Shown one piece after another: positions 33,588 through 42,445 of a stretch of DNA of 64,000 nt (positions within the stretch are counted from its first letter, which is position 1; every line of letters starts with the position of its first letter). The notes under the pieces are model-generated. The model saw nothing but the letters and a program-made list of their open reading frames with translations, was not told the DNA's origin and searched no databases. This DNA comes from UBA6224 sp963730375 (lineage in GTDB: Bacteria; Patescibacteriota; Saccharimonadia; Saccharimonadales; UBA4665). The stretch lies in the NCBI GenBank assembly GCA_963730375.1, contig CAVSRJ010000001.1, positions 124,001 to 188,000 on the forward strand. The letters are read 5' to 3'. The translations under genes and the position numbers were made by a program.

Positions 33588-34688
33588 ATGAGTTCACTCC
33601 AAATTGGTATTGTGGGGTTGCCCAATGTCGGCAAATCGACCCTGTTCAACGCCCTGACCGGCAGCAATATTTTGGCGGCGAATTATCCGTTTGCCACTAT
33701 TGAGCCGAATACCGGCATCGTGCCCGTTCCCGATCCGCGCCTCGACAAGTTGTCCGAGCTATACAACGGCGCGCCAATTAAGCCAGCCACGGTCACATTT
33801 GTGGATATTGCCGGCCTGGTGGCCGGTGCCAGCCAGGGTGAAGGCCTGGGCAACCAGTTCCTCAGCCACATCCGCACCTGTAATGCCATTGTCCAAGTTG
33901 TCCGCGCCTTTGACGACCCAAATGTCACCCACGTCGACGACCAGCACGACCCCAAGAAAGATATCGATGTTATTAACACAGAACTGATACTAGCGGACCT
34001 GCAGACTATTGACAAACGATTGCCCCGCGCCGACAAAGAAGCCCGTGCCAATCCTAAGCTAAAGCCAGAAGCTGATTTCCTCCGTGACGCCAAAGCAATT
34101 CTCGACGAAGGACGCCCGCTCCACAGTGAATCCAAGATTATGGATGACGACCGCGCCGACTGGCTCCGTCGTGAGTTGCAACTCATCACACTGAAACCAG
34201 TGATATATCTGTTCAACATGGACGAAAATGGTCTAACTGATGACGAACGCAAGCAAGAGCTAGCCCAACTGGTAGCCCCAGTGCAAGCACTGTTCGTCTG
34301 TGCCAAATTGGAGAGCGAACTACACAGTCTGGATCCCGAAGATGCTGCCGAAATGCTGGAAAGTTATGGGCAAAACGAGTCCGGACTCATCCAGCTGATC
34401 CACGCCGCCTACAAGACATTAGGGCTACAGAGCTACCTAACGGCCGGCGACAAAGAGGTCCGCGCCTGGACCATCACCCAGGACGCCACTGCACCGCAGG
34501 CTGCCGGTGCCATCCATGGCGACTTCGAAAAAGGCTTCATTGCCGCCCAAATCGTTGACTACGACGACCTGATTGCGGCCGGCTCCGAAACCGCGGCAAA
34601 AAATGCCGGCAAAATCCGCACCGAGGGCAAAGACTACATTATGCGCCCAAACGATGTGGTCGAATTTAAGTTCAATGTCACGAAATAG
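33588..34688 (+). CDS. ychF: Redox-regulated ATPase YchF (OBG family)
   Basis: The 366-residue protein shows GIVGLPNVGKSTLFNALTG (P-loop, residues 7-25), NYPFATIEPNTGIVPVPDPR, DIAGLVAGASQGEGLGNQFL, the NMDE motif in LFNMDENG replacing NKXD (the reason YchF prefers ATP), and a C-terminal TGS domain with RAWTITQDATAPQAAGAIH and FIAAQIVDYDDLI. It binds ribosomes and acts in stress adaptation in other bacteria. Confidence 0.96.
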   Translation: MSSLQIGIVGLPNVGKSTLFNALTGSNILAANYPFATIEPNTGIVPVPDPRLDKLSELYNGAPIKPATVTFVDIAGLVAGASQGEGLGNQFLSHIRTCNAIVQVVRAFDDPNVTHVDDQHDPKKDIDVINTELILADLQTIDKRLPRADKEARANPKLKPEADFLRDAKAILDEGRPLHSESKIMDDDRADWLRRELQLITLKPVIYLFNMDENGLTDDERKQELAQLVAPVQALFVCAKLESELHSLDPEDAAEMLESYGQNESGLIQLIHAAYKTLGLQSYLTAGDKEVRAWTITQDATAPQAAGAIHGDFEKGFIAAQIVDYDDLIAAGSETAAKNAGKIRTEGKDYIMRPNDVVEFKFNVTK

Positions 34689-34699
34689 GTAGGTCTAAC

Positions 34700-35509
34700 T
34701 TAGGCTGCGCCAGTTGGAGCTCGACCACCGAACGGTGCTTTTGCGCCGACACGCGGCACTCGTGAATAGGCGGCGAGCATTGGTCCGACTCGTCGAATGG
34801 CACCCATGCCGACTTGCTGCGGCGTCAGAATGAGCCGCTGGAGAGTGGAAGGTTCGTTTTGTGGTTCTGTGTCAATCAGTTCACTCGCCGCTTGTTCAAA
34901 CGAATCGCGAGATTCAAACCACTGCGGCTGCGGCTTCGGCAACATCACACCGTACTGTTGTTGCGGTTGCTGGAACTGCTGCTGATACGTTTGCTGTGCC
35001 TGATTGGCTTGCTGCTGTGCCCGAGCCTGCTGTTCTGCCGCAACGAGGTACCGTTGCAATCGTTCGTTCATCTGCTCCAGGTGCTGTTGTTGTGTTTCTT
35101 GCTGCTCGTGCATTGTTTGCTTGATCTCGGTCATGCGGTTCTGGACATACGTCAACAGGCTGCGCAGCCGACGTTGGTTCAGGCTATCAAACTGTAGTGT
35201 CTTGCTACCAGAACTGATAGAAGCATGCGCACCGATTACCCGGTGGCTATAGTCAAATTCGCTAATCATATCAAACCGCATGTCCTCAACAGTCAGGTAG
35301 TTGAGAGGCTTTTTGTCTACGAGCAAGACACGATGTTTAGTGGCCACGAGCATGGCGAAGCCAGCTTCGTAGTAACCATTGACGCATTCTTCAATCTCCT
35401 CATCCGGCATGAGAATGTTTTTGAGCTCGCGCATCTCACCTCGACCCCAGCCGTTGGGGTCATAGCCGATGCGGCGGAGTTGTCGGTCGACATCTTGTTG
35501 AGTAATCAT
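34700..35509 (-). CDS. PH-like (YokE type) domain protein with Gln-rich tail
   Basis: In the 269-residue protein, residues 20-125 form a PH-like domain (NILMPDEEIEECVNGYYEAG, MLVATKHRVLLVDKKPLNYL, DMRFDMISEFDY and SKTLQFDSL). Residues 125-190 are a Gln-rich, coiled-coil-forming stretch (EQQETQQQHLEQMNERLQRY, then AQQQANQAQQTYQQQFQQPQ). No membrane segment or catalytic motif is seen. Function unknown, perhaps a scaffold. It is convergent with ychF. Confidence 0.7.
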   Translation of the reverse strand: MITQQDVDRQLRRIGYDPNGWGRGEMRELKNILMPDEEIEECVNGYYEAGFAMLVATKHRVLLVDKKPLNYLTVEDMRFDMISEFDYSHRVIGAHASISSGSKTLQFDSLNQRRLRSLLTYVQNRMTEIKQTMHEQQETQQQHLEQMNERLQRYLVAAEQQARAQQQANQAQQTYQQQFQQPQQQYGVMLPKPQPQWFESRDSFEQAASELIDTEPQNEPSTLQRLILTPQQVGMGAIRRVGPMLAAYSRVPRVGAKAPFGGRAPTGAA

Positions 35510-35655
35510 GGTTACCTCTCCCCTTGTGTATTCACATCATATCCCCTGTCAATGGCAACTGTCGGTGAAAATACTCACCATAGGATTGCGATAAATATCA
35601 CCAAGATTTTTCAACCACCTCTGTATTTCTGGGCAAATATATGTAATAATACGGT

Positions 35656-36318
35656 ATGGTTGCGACGCCAGAACAAACTGCCCAACTCGTCGAGCAATTC
35701 CGCGCCGTCGGCAAAAAATTCGAATTTGCAAAGAACAGCTACATCATCCGCCCCGGTGAATTCCCATCAGGGGTTTTTTATATCGAAAGTGGTGTCGTCA
35801 AAGCCTACGACATTACCAAATATGGCGAAGAAAACCTGCTCATTATCCGAAAAGAGCACGAGGTGTTTCCGCTCATTTGGGCCATTACCGGCCAGGAGCG
35901 ACACGTCATCTACAAGACATTGGCACGTTCTGTGGTTTGGCGAATATCGCGCCAACAGTTCCTAGAGTTCATCCACAACCAACCAGAGTTATATGCTCCA
36001 CTGCTCGACATGACGGTCGAGATGTACCGCTTACACAGTGAGCGGATCCTCAACCTAGAATATCGAACTGTACGAGAACGCCTCGTGTCGTTCTTGCTCA
36101 CTATGTCGCAGCGTTTTGGGCAACGCGATGGCAAGAATGCGGTCCGCATCGACATTCCCTTGCGGCATCAGGACATTGCCAGCGCCATCAACGCCAGTCG
36201 CGAAACTACCAGTCGCGAGCTCTCTGCGCTGGAGCGACGCGGCCTGATTAGCAGCCAACAATCATGTTTCACGCTCCTGGATATTACCAGCCTCGAGCAA
36301 CATCTCAGCAGCAATTAG
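35656..36318 (+). CDS. Crp/Fnr-family transcription regulator
   Basis: The 220-residue protein has an N-terminal cyclic-nucleotide-binding-fold domain (YIIRPGEFPSGVFYIESGVV, KAYDITKYGEENLLIIRKEH), a long dimer helix (EMYRLHSERILNLEYRTVRE), and a C-terminal HTH (RHQDIASAINASRETTSREL). The cAMP-binding RXS pocket is not conserved, so the effector is unknown. There are no N-terminal Fe-S cysteines, so it is not an FNR sensor. It may be leaderless (AATAAT 5 bases before the ATG). Confidence 0.88.
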   Translation: MVATPEQTAQLVEQFRAVGKKFEFAKNSYIIRPGEFPSGVFYIESGVVKAYDITKYGEENLLIIRKEHEVFPLIWAITGQERHVIYKTLARSVVWRISRQQFLEFIHNQPELYAPLLDMTVEMYRLHSERILNLEYRTVRERLVSFLLTMSQRFGQRDGKNAVRIDIPLRHQDIASAINASRETTSRELSALERRGLISSQQSCFTLLDITSLEQHLSSN

Positions 36319-36322
36319 TGCA

Positions 36323-36979
36323 CTATTTCCAGTTGAGGATAATTTTTTCAATAATTTCGACAACTCTCTGGTGGTCGGGAATGTCATTTGCCTCATAGTA
36401 ATGATCGGTTGGTAACTCGCTGTCGAGTACATTCAGACAGTACAGATCGTCAGCCAACACGTGCATGCGATCGACCGCCTGTATGCTGGCCATCGGCGTT
36501 GCCACAATCAAACTTTCAAACCGGATTGGTTTTAAAAACTCGACCGCCAACTCCAGGGAAAATGGCGAGCGTAACCCATCCGACACCAGAATAATCCGAT
36601 GCCCTCGTAGCATGTCCTTGCGCGTGACACCACCGCTGCCGAGAAGCTGCTGCATGGAGTGCATTTTTTCTGACTTTTGCTGCTCGATATAGTTAAAGTA
36701 TTCGCCGCTCAGCTCATCCGCCACGGCGCGTTCATAGTAACTGTTATAGGTATAGGAGCCGTCGTGGGCGATGCCTGATATGGCCTGGGGTTCCATAGGA
36801 ATATTGATATCCTCGGTTAGAATCATGTTAATGGCGCAGTGCAGTTTCATCGCAATCTGGGCGCCCACAATCACACCGCCATCATTCAATGCCACGACGA
36901 CACAATCTTCGTAGCGATACTTTGGAGCAATCTGCTCCGCCAGCATTCGACCAGCTTGAACCCTCGAGGCAAAGTACAT
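36323..36979 (-). CDS. Phosphoribosyltransferase-fold protein, PRPP loop degenerate
   Basis: The 218-residue protein resembles ComF/PRTase proteins used as regulators: RVQAGRMLAEQIAPKYRYED, VVVALNDGGVIVGAQIAMKL, then RGHRIILVSDGLRSPFSLEL and ESLIVATPMASIQAVDRM. The canonical PRPP loop (VDDGIATGXT) reads VSDGLRSPFS, so the second Asp and the Thr/Gly loop are altered and catalysis is doubtful. TACACT lies 6 bases before the ATG (leaderless). It is convergent with the Crp/Fnr gene. Confidence 0.75.
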   Translation of the reverse strand: MYFASRVQAGRMLAEQIAPKYRYEDCVVVALNDGGVIVGAQIAMKLHCAINMILTEDINIPMEPQAISGIAHDGSYTYNSYYERAVADELSGEYFNYIEQQKSEKMHSMQQLLGSGGVTRKDMLRGHRIILVSDGLRSPFSLELAVEFLKPIRFESLIVATPMASIQAVDRMHVLADDLYCLNVLDSELPTDHYYEANDIPDHQRVVEIIEKIILNWK

Positions 36980-37007
36980 GCTCCAAGTGTAGCAGTTAGG
37001 CTAATGC

Positions 37008-37728
37008 TTATGACAGCTTTTGCAGTAAATAAAACCGTTCGCGGTTGCCTTTGGAGCCAGCGACATCGGAGTCAGCTTTGTCCTGAACGATGAAGTATTG
37101 CCGTGCCCAATCTTCGAAATCTTTTAGGATGTCACGGCGCATTTTGTCATTCTTGATAACACCCTTGTGTTTTACGCTACTGTGGCGCGCCTCGAATTGC
37201 GGCTTCACCATGATTGCCAGCTGCGTATTACGTCCACATAACTTCAATATGCTCGGCAATACTTCACGCAACGATATAAATGAGACGTCAGCAACAACCA
37301 TATCAATAACTTCGGCTGTCCTGAAGTCTCGAATGTCTGTCTTTTCGTGCAGTTCAATGCGCTCATCCGCGCGGAGACTTGGGTGAAGTTGGTCGGTGCC
37401 AACATCGACTGCCAGAACCTTGACTGCGCCGTGTCTCAGTGCATAATCCGTAAACCCACCAGTGCTGCTGCCGACATCCAGCACAACTTTTCCACGAAAA
37501 TCCAGCTTAAGCACATCAGCGACACTGGCCAGTTTGAGCCCAGCTCGGCTGACGTACTGCTCGCTACTTTTGAGTTCAATCGTGTCTGAATCAGATACGA
37601 GCGTACCAGCTTTTGTAACAATTTTGGTATTCACCGTCACATTGCCCAGACGAATAAAGCTCTCGGCCTGACTCCGCGACAGGGTTAGAGCCTCTCGCCA
37701 CGACTGCCTGGTCAAGCCGCACTTTCAT
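37008..37728 (-). CDS. tlyA: TlyA-family rRNA 2'-O-methyltransferase, +1 frameshift near the N-terminus
   Basis: The frame begins at ATG 37728 (AAGGAG 9 bases upstream, overlapping the efp stop) with MKVRLDQAVVARG, the start of the S4 domain. One base (37689) must be skipped to continue LTLSRSQAESFIRLGNVTVN. The rest is a TlyA/FtsJ-like methyltransferase: YVSRAGLKLASV, VVLDVGSSTGGFTDYALRHG (SAM loop), VLAVDVGTDQLHPSLR, MVVADVSFISL and IMVKPQFEA with its catalytic Lys. It modifies cytidines in 16S/23S rRNA in other bacteria. Without the skip the S4 start is lost. Confidence 0.88.
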
Positions 37729-37734
37729 CACCGA

Positions 37735-38302
37735 CTACTCCTTGACGCGTTCGCGGTAGTTACCAGTGGTGGTATCAACAGATATCAGGTCATTCTGCTT
37801 GATGAATGCCGGAACCTTTACGGTAATGCCCGTCTCCAGCTCGGCGTCCTTCTGGACGGAACTGGTCGTATCACCCTTAACAACATCTTCGGTGTAAACC
37901 ACTCGCAGTGGCACGTTCTTGGGCAGCTCTACATTGATAGGGCGACCATCGAAGAACTGCAGCGACACACGGTCGCTTTCCTTTAGGTACCCAGCGCCGT
38001 CACCAACTAGGTCGGCCGGGATTTCGAACTGATCAAAGGTCTCCTCGTTCATGAAATGAAACGTTGAGCCATCATTGTACAGATACTGCACAGTCTGATT
38101 GGTGACGTCTGCACTCTCGAGTTGTTCGTTGCCCTTGAACGTCTTCTCGAGTACCTTGCCGTCGAGCAAACTTTTGATACGTACATTCACGATGGAGCCA
38201 CCGCGGCCCATCACCTTTTGGTTGTACTCGACCACACGAAACGGTTCGCCCTCCCACTGAAAGAGCGTCCCCTTCTTCAAATTTGTAATTGCATAACGCC
38301 AT
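37735..38302 (-). CDS. efp: Elongation factor P, +1 frameshift in the second codon region
   Basis: EF-P helps ribosomes through proline runs. From 38280 the frame is normal: LKKGTLFQWEGEPFRVVEYN, VMGRGGSIVNVRIKSLLDGK, then TFHFMNEETFDQFEI and an OB-fold C-domain with VPLRVVYTEDVVKGDTTSS and TGITVKVPAFIKQNDLISVD. The modified residue position (after VMGRG/KPGKG) reads Arg-Gly. The only start with a Shine-Dalgarno (AGGAG, 9 bases upstream) is ATG 38302, which reads MA then needs one base removed (about 38296, a TT pair) to give YAITNLKKG. Otherwise only a TTG at 38280 is in frame, which would drop the first strand. Confidence 0.85.
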
Positions 38303-38452
38303 AGTCGTATTCTCCTGGCTACAGTTTACAGAATGTTTCTGGTGAGTGCAGGACAAGGCGCGGATGAAGCGCGGAGCAAGCCGTACTAATCGGTACTGTA
38401 TGCGAGCACTGAAGCCGCAACACCGTACTGTGCCGCCAGAAATGTTCTGTAC
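38303..38452. repeat. Structured intergenic element, copy 1 (between rpsR and efp)
   Basis: An almost perfect 16-base inverted repeat (TACAGAATGTTTCTGG at about 38328 and CCAGAAATGTTCTGTA at about 38439) encloses a core with GAAGCGCGGAGCAAGCCGTA (38366-38385) and a small hairpin. The first 20 bases of the core match copy 2 (48870-48889) at 18 positions. Confidence 0.65.
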
Positions 38453-38656
38453 TTAGTTGTGTGCGACGAATGGTAGTAGAGCCAAATGTCGTGCACGCTT
38501 AATCGCCGTACTCAGACGTCGCTGCTGGCTCTCGGTCAAACCGGTCTTCTTGCGGGTCTCGATCTGTCCGTACTGGTTGATGTAGCGCTGTAAGGTCTTG
38601 AAATCCTTGTGGTCGAAGTACGGTACGTCTGTCTTGTGTTTGAAAATCTTTGCCAT
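38453..38656 (-). CDS. rpsR: 30S ribosomal protein S18
   Basis: bS18 (67 aa) starts MAKIFKHKTDVPYFDHKDFK and ends in the RNA-binding helix RRLSTAIKRARHLALLPFVA, with TLQRYINQYGQIETRKKTGL in between. It binds 16S rRNA next to S6. AAGGAG lies 9 bases upstream. It follows ssb in the conserved rpsF-ssb-rpsR order, with one extra small gene between. Confidence 0.96.
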   Translation of the reverse strand: MAKIFKHKTDVPYFDHKDFKTLQRYINQYGQIETRKKTGLTESQQRRLSTAIKRARHLALLPFVAHN

Positions 38657-38942
38657 TAGTTGTTCTCCTTATTGATTGATATGTGTGGCACGCCCCTATC
38701 GATAGGTAACCTAGCAGTCCAAATATCTGTCCTGTCAGGTCTTGGCGTCCTTCTTCTTCGGTCCATGATTGAGCGAGCTCTAATCGTTGTCGCTCGGTCA
38801 GTTGCGTAACATCTGCTAGTTCCGCGAATGCCTCGTCGGCAATTTCTACGACATCGAATCGGTCCTGCGCCATCAGTTTGGCCAGCGGACACCCAGCACA
38901 GGGGTTCTCGTTGCACTGGATTTGCTCGCCATTCGTGGGCAC
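38656..38942 (-). CDS. Unknown small Cys-containing protein between ssb and rpsR, frame uncertain
   Basis: I do not recognise it. A GTG start at 38942 with GGGGAGG upstream opens MPTNGEQIQCNENPCAGCPL (a CX5CXXC cluster), then an acidic helical region. This frame runs on 158 bases into rpsR, which is unlikely. A neighbouring frame ends in a TAA that shares its last base with the rpsR ATG. A one-base deletion somewhere near 38700 would join the two, but I cannot prove it. Confidence 0.45.
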
Positions 38943-38975
38943 GGTACCTGCCTCCCCACCGTTACGTTTCGCTAG

Positions 38976-39452
38976 CTAGAATGGGATATCGTCGAGGTTG
39001 ATAGGCTCGTCGCCAACATCCTCGATGACGACGTCATCCTTCTTCTTGCTGGATTTTGCAGAGCTGGAGCTGCCGGAACTATTCGATTTGTTACTAGTAC
39101 CCCCGCCATTGCCACCTTCGCCTGGTCCACCCAGGAAGGTAACATCTTGCGCGTTTACCTCGACTTTACTGCGCTTCTGACCGTCTTGCTCCCAACTGCG
39201 GGATTGCAAGCGACCATTCACGAGACACGGGCGACCTTTGCTCAGGTATTGCGCGACGCGCTCGCCGAGCGGCCCCCAGGCAACGACATCAATATAGTCG
39301 GTCGCTTCTTGCCAGTTGCCGTCGCTGCCCTTGTAGCTGCGGTTCAGCGCCAGGCTAAAGCTGCAGACGCTGCTCCCGTTCGGTGTTTGCCGAAGTTCCG
39401 GGTCGCGAGTGAGGTTCCCCATTAGTATGACTTGGTTAAAACTACGTGCCAT
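38976..39452 (-). CDS. ssb: Single-stranded DNA-binding protein
   Basis: The 158-residue protein has the OB-fold start MARSFNQVILMGNLTRDPEL, SVCSFSLALNRSY, WGPLGERVAQYLSKGRPCLV, a Gly/Ser-rich linker, and the acidic C-terminal tip GDEPINLDDIPF that recruits repair and replication proteins. AAAGGAGGG precedes the ATG. Coupled with rpsF and rpsR. Confidence 0.96.
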   Translation of the reverse strand: MARSFNQVILMGNLTRDPELRQTPNGSSVCSFSLALNRSYKGSDGNWQEATDYIDVVAWGPLGERVAQYLSKGRPCLVNGRLQSRSWEQDGQKRSKVEVNAQDVTFLGGPGEGGNGGGTSNKSNSSGSSSSAKSSKKKDDVVIEDVGDEPINLDDIPF

Positions 39453-39540
39453 GTGGCATTCCCTCCTTTACGGAAACTATGTCCGTTTAGTTTGTATATC
39501 TACCTTACGCTGGATATGTTCGCAGCGTCAAGCCGCTGAC

Positions 39541-39927
39541 TTAGTCTTCGTCTTTATCTTCGCTGTCGTCGTCACTGGAGTCACCGCGCTCGGCAGCCTT
39601 CTTGGCTTTTTCGGCTTTGGCAGCCTCGGCCTTGGCGATTGCCTTTAGGTCGGGCTTGGTGATGAGGAAGCGAATCACCTCGTCAGTGATGTTCAGCGTA
39701 CTCTCAATCTTGGCAACGTTAGTGCCTGGTATGTCTACGGTGTAGAACACGTACACGGCAGTTTCGTGCTTCTTGATTGGGTATGCCAGCTTGCGCTTGC
39801 CCCAGTTGTCAGTATTTTTGATCTCACCACCGTTATCGGTGAAGATCTTTTCCACGCGTGACGTGGCTTTTTCCAGGTCTATTTCTAGATCTGGATCATA
39901 TAAAACAGCGATCTCGTATTGATTCAC
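39541..39927 (-). CDS. rpsF: 30S ribosomal protein S6
   Basis: bS6 (128 aa) starts at GTG 39927 with NQYEIAVLYDPDLEIDLEKA, continues NWGKRKLAYPIKKHETAVYV and ESTLNITDEVIRFLITKPDL, and ends in a charged tail (KKAAERGDSSDDDSEDKDED) that is longer and more acidic than usual. AAGGGAG lies 8 bases upstream. Confidence 0.96.
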   Translation of the reverse strand: MNQYEIAVLYDPDLEIDLEKATSRVEKIFTDNGGEIKNTDNWGKRKLAYPIKKHETAVYVFYTVDIPGTNVAKIESTLNITDEVIRFLITKPDLKAIAKAEAAKAEKAKKAAERGDSSDDDSEDKDED

Positions 39928-39993
39928 GATTCACTCCCTTGGTTACCGCCCGCACTCTCTAGGGGATGCGAGCTGAGTTAATATTGCCCGCTC

Positions 39994-40022
39994 ATTGTAC
40001 CCTATCTACCCCTGTTCGTCAA
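39994..40022 (-). promoter_or_regulatory. Promoter of rpsF-ssb-rpsR
   Basis: Minus-strand TTGACG, a 17-base spacer and TACAAT. The spacer begins AACAGGGGTA, the reverse orientation of the CCYCTGTT box. Confidence 0.8.
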
Positions 40023-40039
40023 TGACCCTTCCTGATATA

Positions 40040-40066
40040 AAAAATCCGCTGCAGTGGCGGATAAAC
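40040..40066 (-). terminator. Intrinsic terminator
   Basis: Minus-strand ATCCGC-CACTGCA-GCGGAT is followed by TTTTTTATAT, ending transcripts from ftsK or from the hairpin RNA upstream of it. Confidence 0.85.
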
Positions 40067-40079
40067 GTGGTTTAGAAAT

Positions 40080-40157
40080 AAAAGGTGGCCGTGGAAGCAA
40101 GAATGAACGGTTAGACCTCACGACTCCCCATACGGCTGCTTCCACTGGCCACTTTGA
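40080..40157 (-). ncRNA. Long stem-loop behind ftsK, possible small RNA or attenuator
   Basis: GTGGCC-A-GTGGAAGCA pairs with TGCTTCCAC-GGCCAC (15 base pairs with one bulge) around a loop of about 35 bases, followed on the minus strand by CCTTTTATTTC. It is compared with SRP RNA and rejected as such. Role unknown. Confidence 0.45.
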
Positions 40158-40222
40158 TTTCCCGTGTTTGTATTACGCTTATGGTATCGCACGTGAGGGC
40201 AGCCTGGCAAGTCGCACGTATC

Positions 40223-42445
40223 CTAGAATTGCTCTTGAGCGGGCTGTTCGGGTTCATCCTCCTCGCCGTCTCCGCCGAAAACTTGATCGAGGCTACTGAC
40301 GAGAACCTCTCGGGGACGGTTGCCGTCGCTAGCACCGACAATGCCCTGTTCTTCCATGGTTTCAATCAGACGCGCAGCCTTGCCGTAGCCTATCCGCAGA
40401 CGCCGTTGCAGCAACGAGGTCGAAGCCTTGCCGCCCTCTATCACAACACGGACTGCATCCTGATAAATAGGCTCGTCCTCGTCACTAGCATTCATATCCA
40501 TGACGATTCCACCCTTGCCGTTCAGCTGAACCGGCTGACTGATGATCTCATCGTTGTAGGCTGGCTCGCGCTGCATTCGCAGGAACTCCATGACCTTGTT
40601 GGTCTCTTCGTCGCTAATGAACGCACCCTGGACGCGCTTCGGCTTGGGCAGGTCTGATGTCTTCATCAACATGTCACCCATGCCCAGAAGTTTCTCAGCG
40701 CCTACCTGGTCGAGAATGGTGCGGCTATCCACCTGACTTTGCGTAGCAAAGGCAATACGGCCGGGCACGTTGGCCTTGATAAGACCAGTAATGACATCGA
40801 CACTCGGACGCTGCGTGGCCAATACCAAATGGATACCAACGGCGCGCGCCTTTTGGGCAATGCGCACAATCAGCGCCTCGACATCGCGTGCCGCCATCAT
40901 CATCAGGTCGGCCAGCTCATCAATGACGATAACAATATACGGCATGCCTTCTTCTTGTTTGACCTTGTTGTAATCCTCGATATTGCGCTTCTTAGCCTCG
41001 GCCAGCTCCTTGTAGCGACGCTCCATCTCGGCCACCGCCCACTTCAGTGCGCTGATACACTTCTCGGGCTCCGTAATAACTGGCGATAACAAATGAGGAA
41101 TGTCGTTGTACGGCGTCAGTTCGACTTGTTTGGGGTCGACCAGGATAAGCTTGAGGTCGCTCGGACTATTGCGGTACAGCAAGCTCGTCAATATCGTGTT
41201 AATCATGACTGACTTACCCGAGCCAGTCTGTCCAGCAACGAGCAAGTGCGGCATCTTTGTCAGGTCGTTAACAACCGCTGCGCCAGATATATCTTTACCG
41301 ACGGCGAACTCCAGCTGACTTTCGTTTTGTTGCCAGTCAGTTGACTGGAAGAGACTGGCGATACGCACCGTCGCCGCCTTGATATTAGGCACCTCAATAC
41401 CAACGGCTCGTTTGCCAGGGATAGGCGCTTCCATGCGAATGCTCGTCGCGGCGAGGTCGAGTGCTAGGTTATTCTCGAGCGCGGTAATCTTAGTTAACTT
41501 CACGCCCGTGGGAGGCTTCAGAGTGTACTGAGTAACGCGGGGCCCGATGTTGGCACCCTCCATCTCAACATCTATGTTAAAGTTGGCAAACGTATCGTGA
41601 ATGGTCTGGGCATTGCCATTGACATCACCGGCATTGGCTCGATCTTGTTTTTGAATTAATAAATCAATACTAGGCAGCTTCCAATCCGGGTCGCTGGTCG
41701 TCGTTAATGCTTCGTGTGTCTCCGCGGCAGTTAGCTTGTTGGCAGAATTCTTCAGCGTGCTCATGCGTGGCTTGTCTTTTGATTGATCACTGGAATCTTT
41801 GTGCTCGACGGGGACATTTTCGTTCAGCTGAAAGTTGCTGGCCTTAGCCTTCAGTCCGGCTAAATCGGTGACCTCACCGTCTTCATCTGCTTCGGCATCT
41901 TCTCTGTTAGGCAGGAGCCGCTTCAGGTCAGAGAACTTGATAGCAAAGGCAAAGCCAACTGCCAGCGCCGTGAATACAAAAAAGAGTAAGGAGGCTGGAA
42001 TCTTATCGAGTGCACTCAATACCATACCGCCAAGTAGTGAGCCGACGACGCCGCCATGACCACCGCTCCAATTACCCAAGGAATCTTTGCTGGCGAACGT
42101 CACATAGAACCAGCCGGCCGAGAATAACAGGATGCAGAGCATGCTGACAAAGTTGCCAAATGGGATACGTCGATCCTCACTGCGGAATTTGTGCACCCCC
42201 CAGTAGCCAAGTGCGAGCGGCGTAAGGTACGCTGCCCAGCCTAGGACCACATAGGTGCCATTGAACATGTTGACAGGGAGTGCCCCGCCAGTGCCGAAAC
42301 CACCGAGGAGCATAAAGACTGCCAGTAGCAGCAGGATGACGCCGCCGGCCATCGGCCAGAAGGTCGAGCGCTCTTCCACTTCCTCGACAACCGGCTTGCG
42401 GCTGCGAGATTTGGACTTGGACTTTGTTTGTTTTTTCTTTGCCAT
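40223..42445 (-). CDS. ftsK: DNA translocase FtsK
   Basis: The 740-residue protein has four or five N-terminal membrane helices (about residues 28-180), a short linker, and the motor with PHLLVAGQTGSGKSVMINTI (Walker A), LKLILVDPKQVELTPYNDIP, PYIVIVIDELADLMMMA (Walker B) and VLATQRPSVDVITGLIKANV. It ends in a winged-helix gamma domain (YQDAVRVVIEGGKASTSLLQ, RRLRIGYGKAARLIETMEEQ), which in E. coli reads KOPS sites and activates Xer. It should pump chromosome termini with the recombinase at 18782. TATAAT lies 13 bases before the ATG. Confidence 0.96.
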   Translation of the reverse strand: MAKKKQTKSKSKSRSRKPVVEEVEERSTFWPMAGGVILLLLAVFMLLGGFGTGGALPVNMFNGTYVVLGWAAYLTPLALGYWGVHKFRSEDRRIPFGNFVSMLCILLFSAGWFYVTFASKDSLGNWSGGHGGVVGSLLGGMVLSALDKIPASLLFFVFTALAVGFAFAIKFSDLKRLLPNREDAEADEDGEVTDLAGLKAKASNFQLNENVPVEHKDSSDQSKDKPRMSTLKNSANKLTAAETHEALTTTSDPDWKLPSIDLLIQKQDRANAGDVNGNAQTIHDTFANFNIDVEMEGANIGPRVTQYTLKPPTGVKLTKITALENNLALDLAATSIRMEAPIPGKRAVGIEVPNIKAATVRIASLFQSTDWQQNESQLEFAVGKDISGAAVVNDLTKMPHLLVAGQTGSGKSVMINTILTSLLYRNSPSDLKLILVDPKQVELTPYNDIPHLLSPVITEPEKCISALKWAVAEMERRYKELAEAKKRNIEDYNKVKQEEGMPYIVIVIDELADLMMMAARDVEALIVRIAQKARAVGIHLVLATQRPSVDVITGLIKANVPGRIAFATQSQVDSRTILDQVGAEKLLGMGDMLMKTSDLPKPKRVQGAFISDEETNKVMEFLRMQREPAYNDEIISQPVQLNGKGGIVMDMNASDEDEPIYQDAVRVVIEGGKASTSLLQRRLRIGYGKAARLIETMEEQGIVGASDGNRPREVLVSSLDQVFGGDGEEDEPEQPAQEQF

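Noticed and set aside
8579..38302. A programmed +1 frameshifting system acting on thrS, pilT, tlyA and efp
   Set aside because: The sites share no slippery codon, stop or stimulator; errors or mutations are simpler. Kept only as separate observations.
40080..40157. SRP RNA
   Set aside because: GGAAGCAGCC occurs, but the required GGNCC-GGAA tetraloop helix and asymmetric loop are absent.
40054..40299. Open frame on plus strand, 81 codons
   Set aside because: It runs across the hairpin and into the antisense of ftsK, with no ribosome site and no recognisable product.
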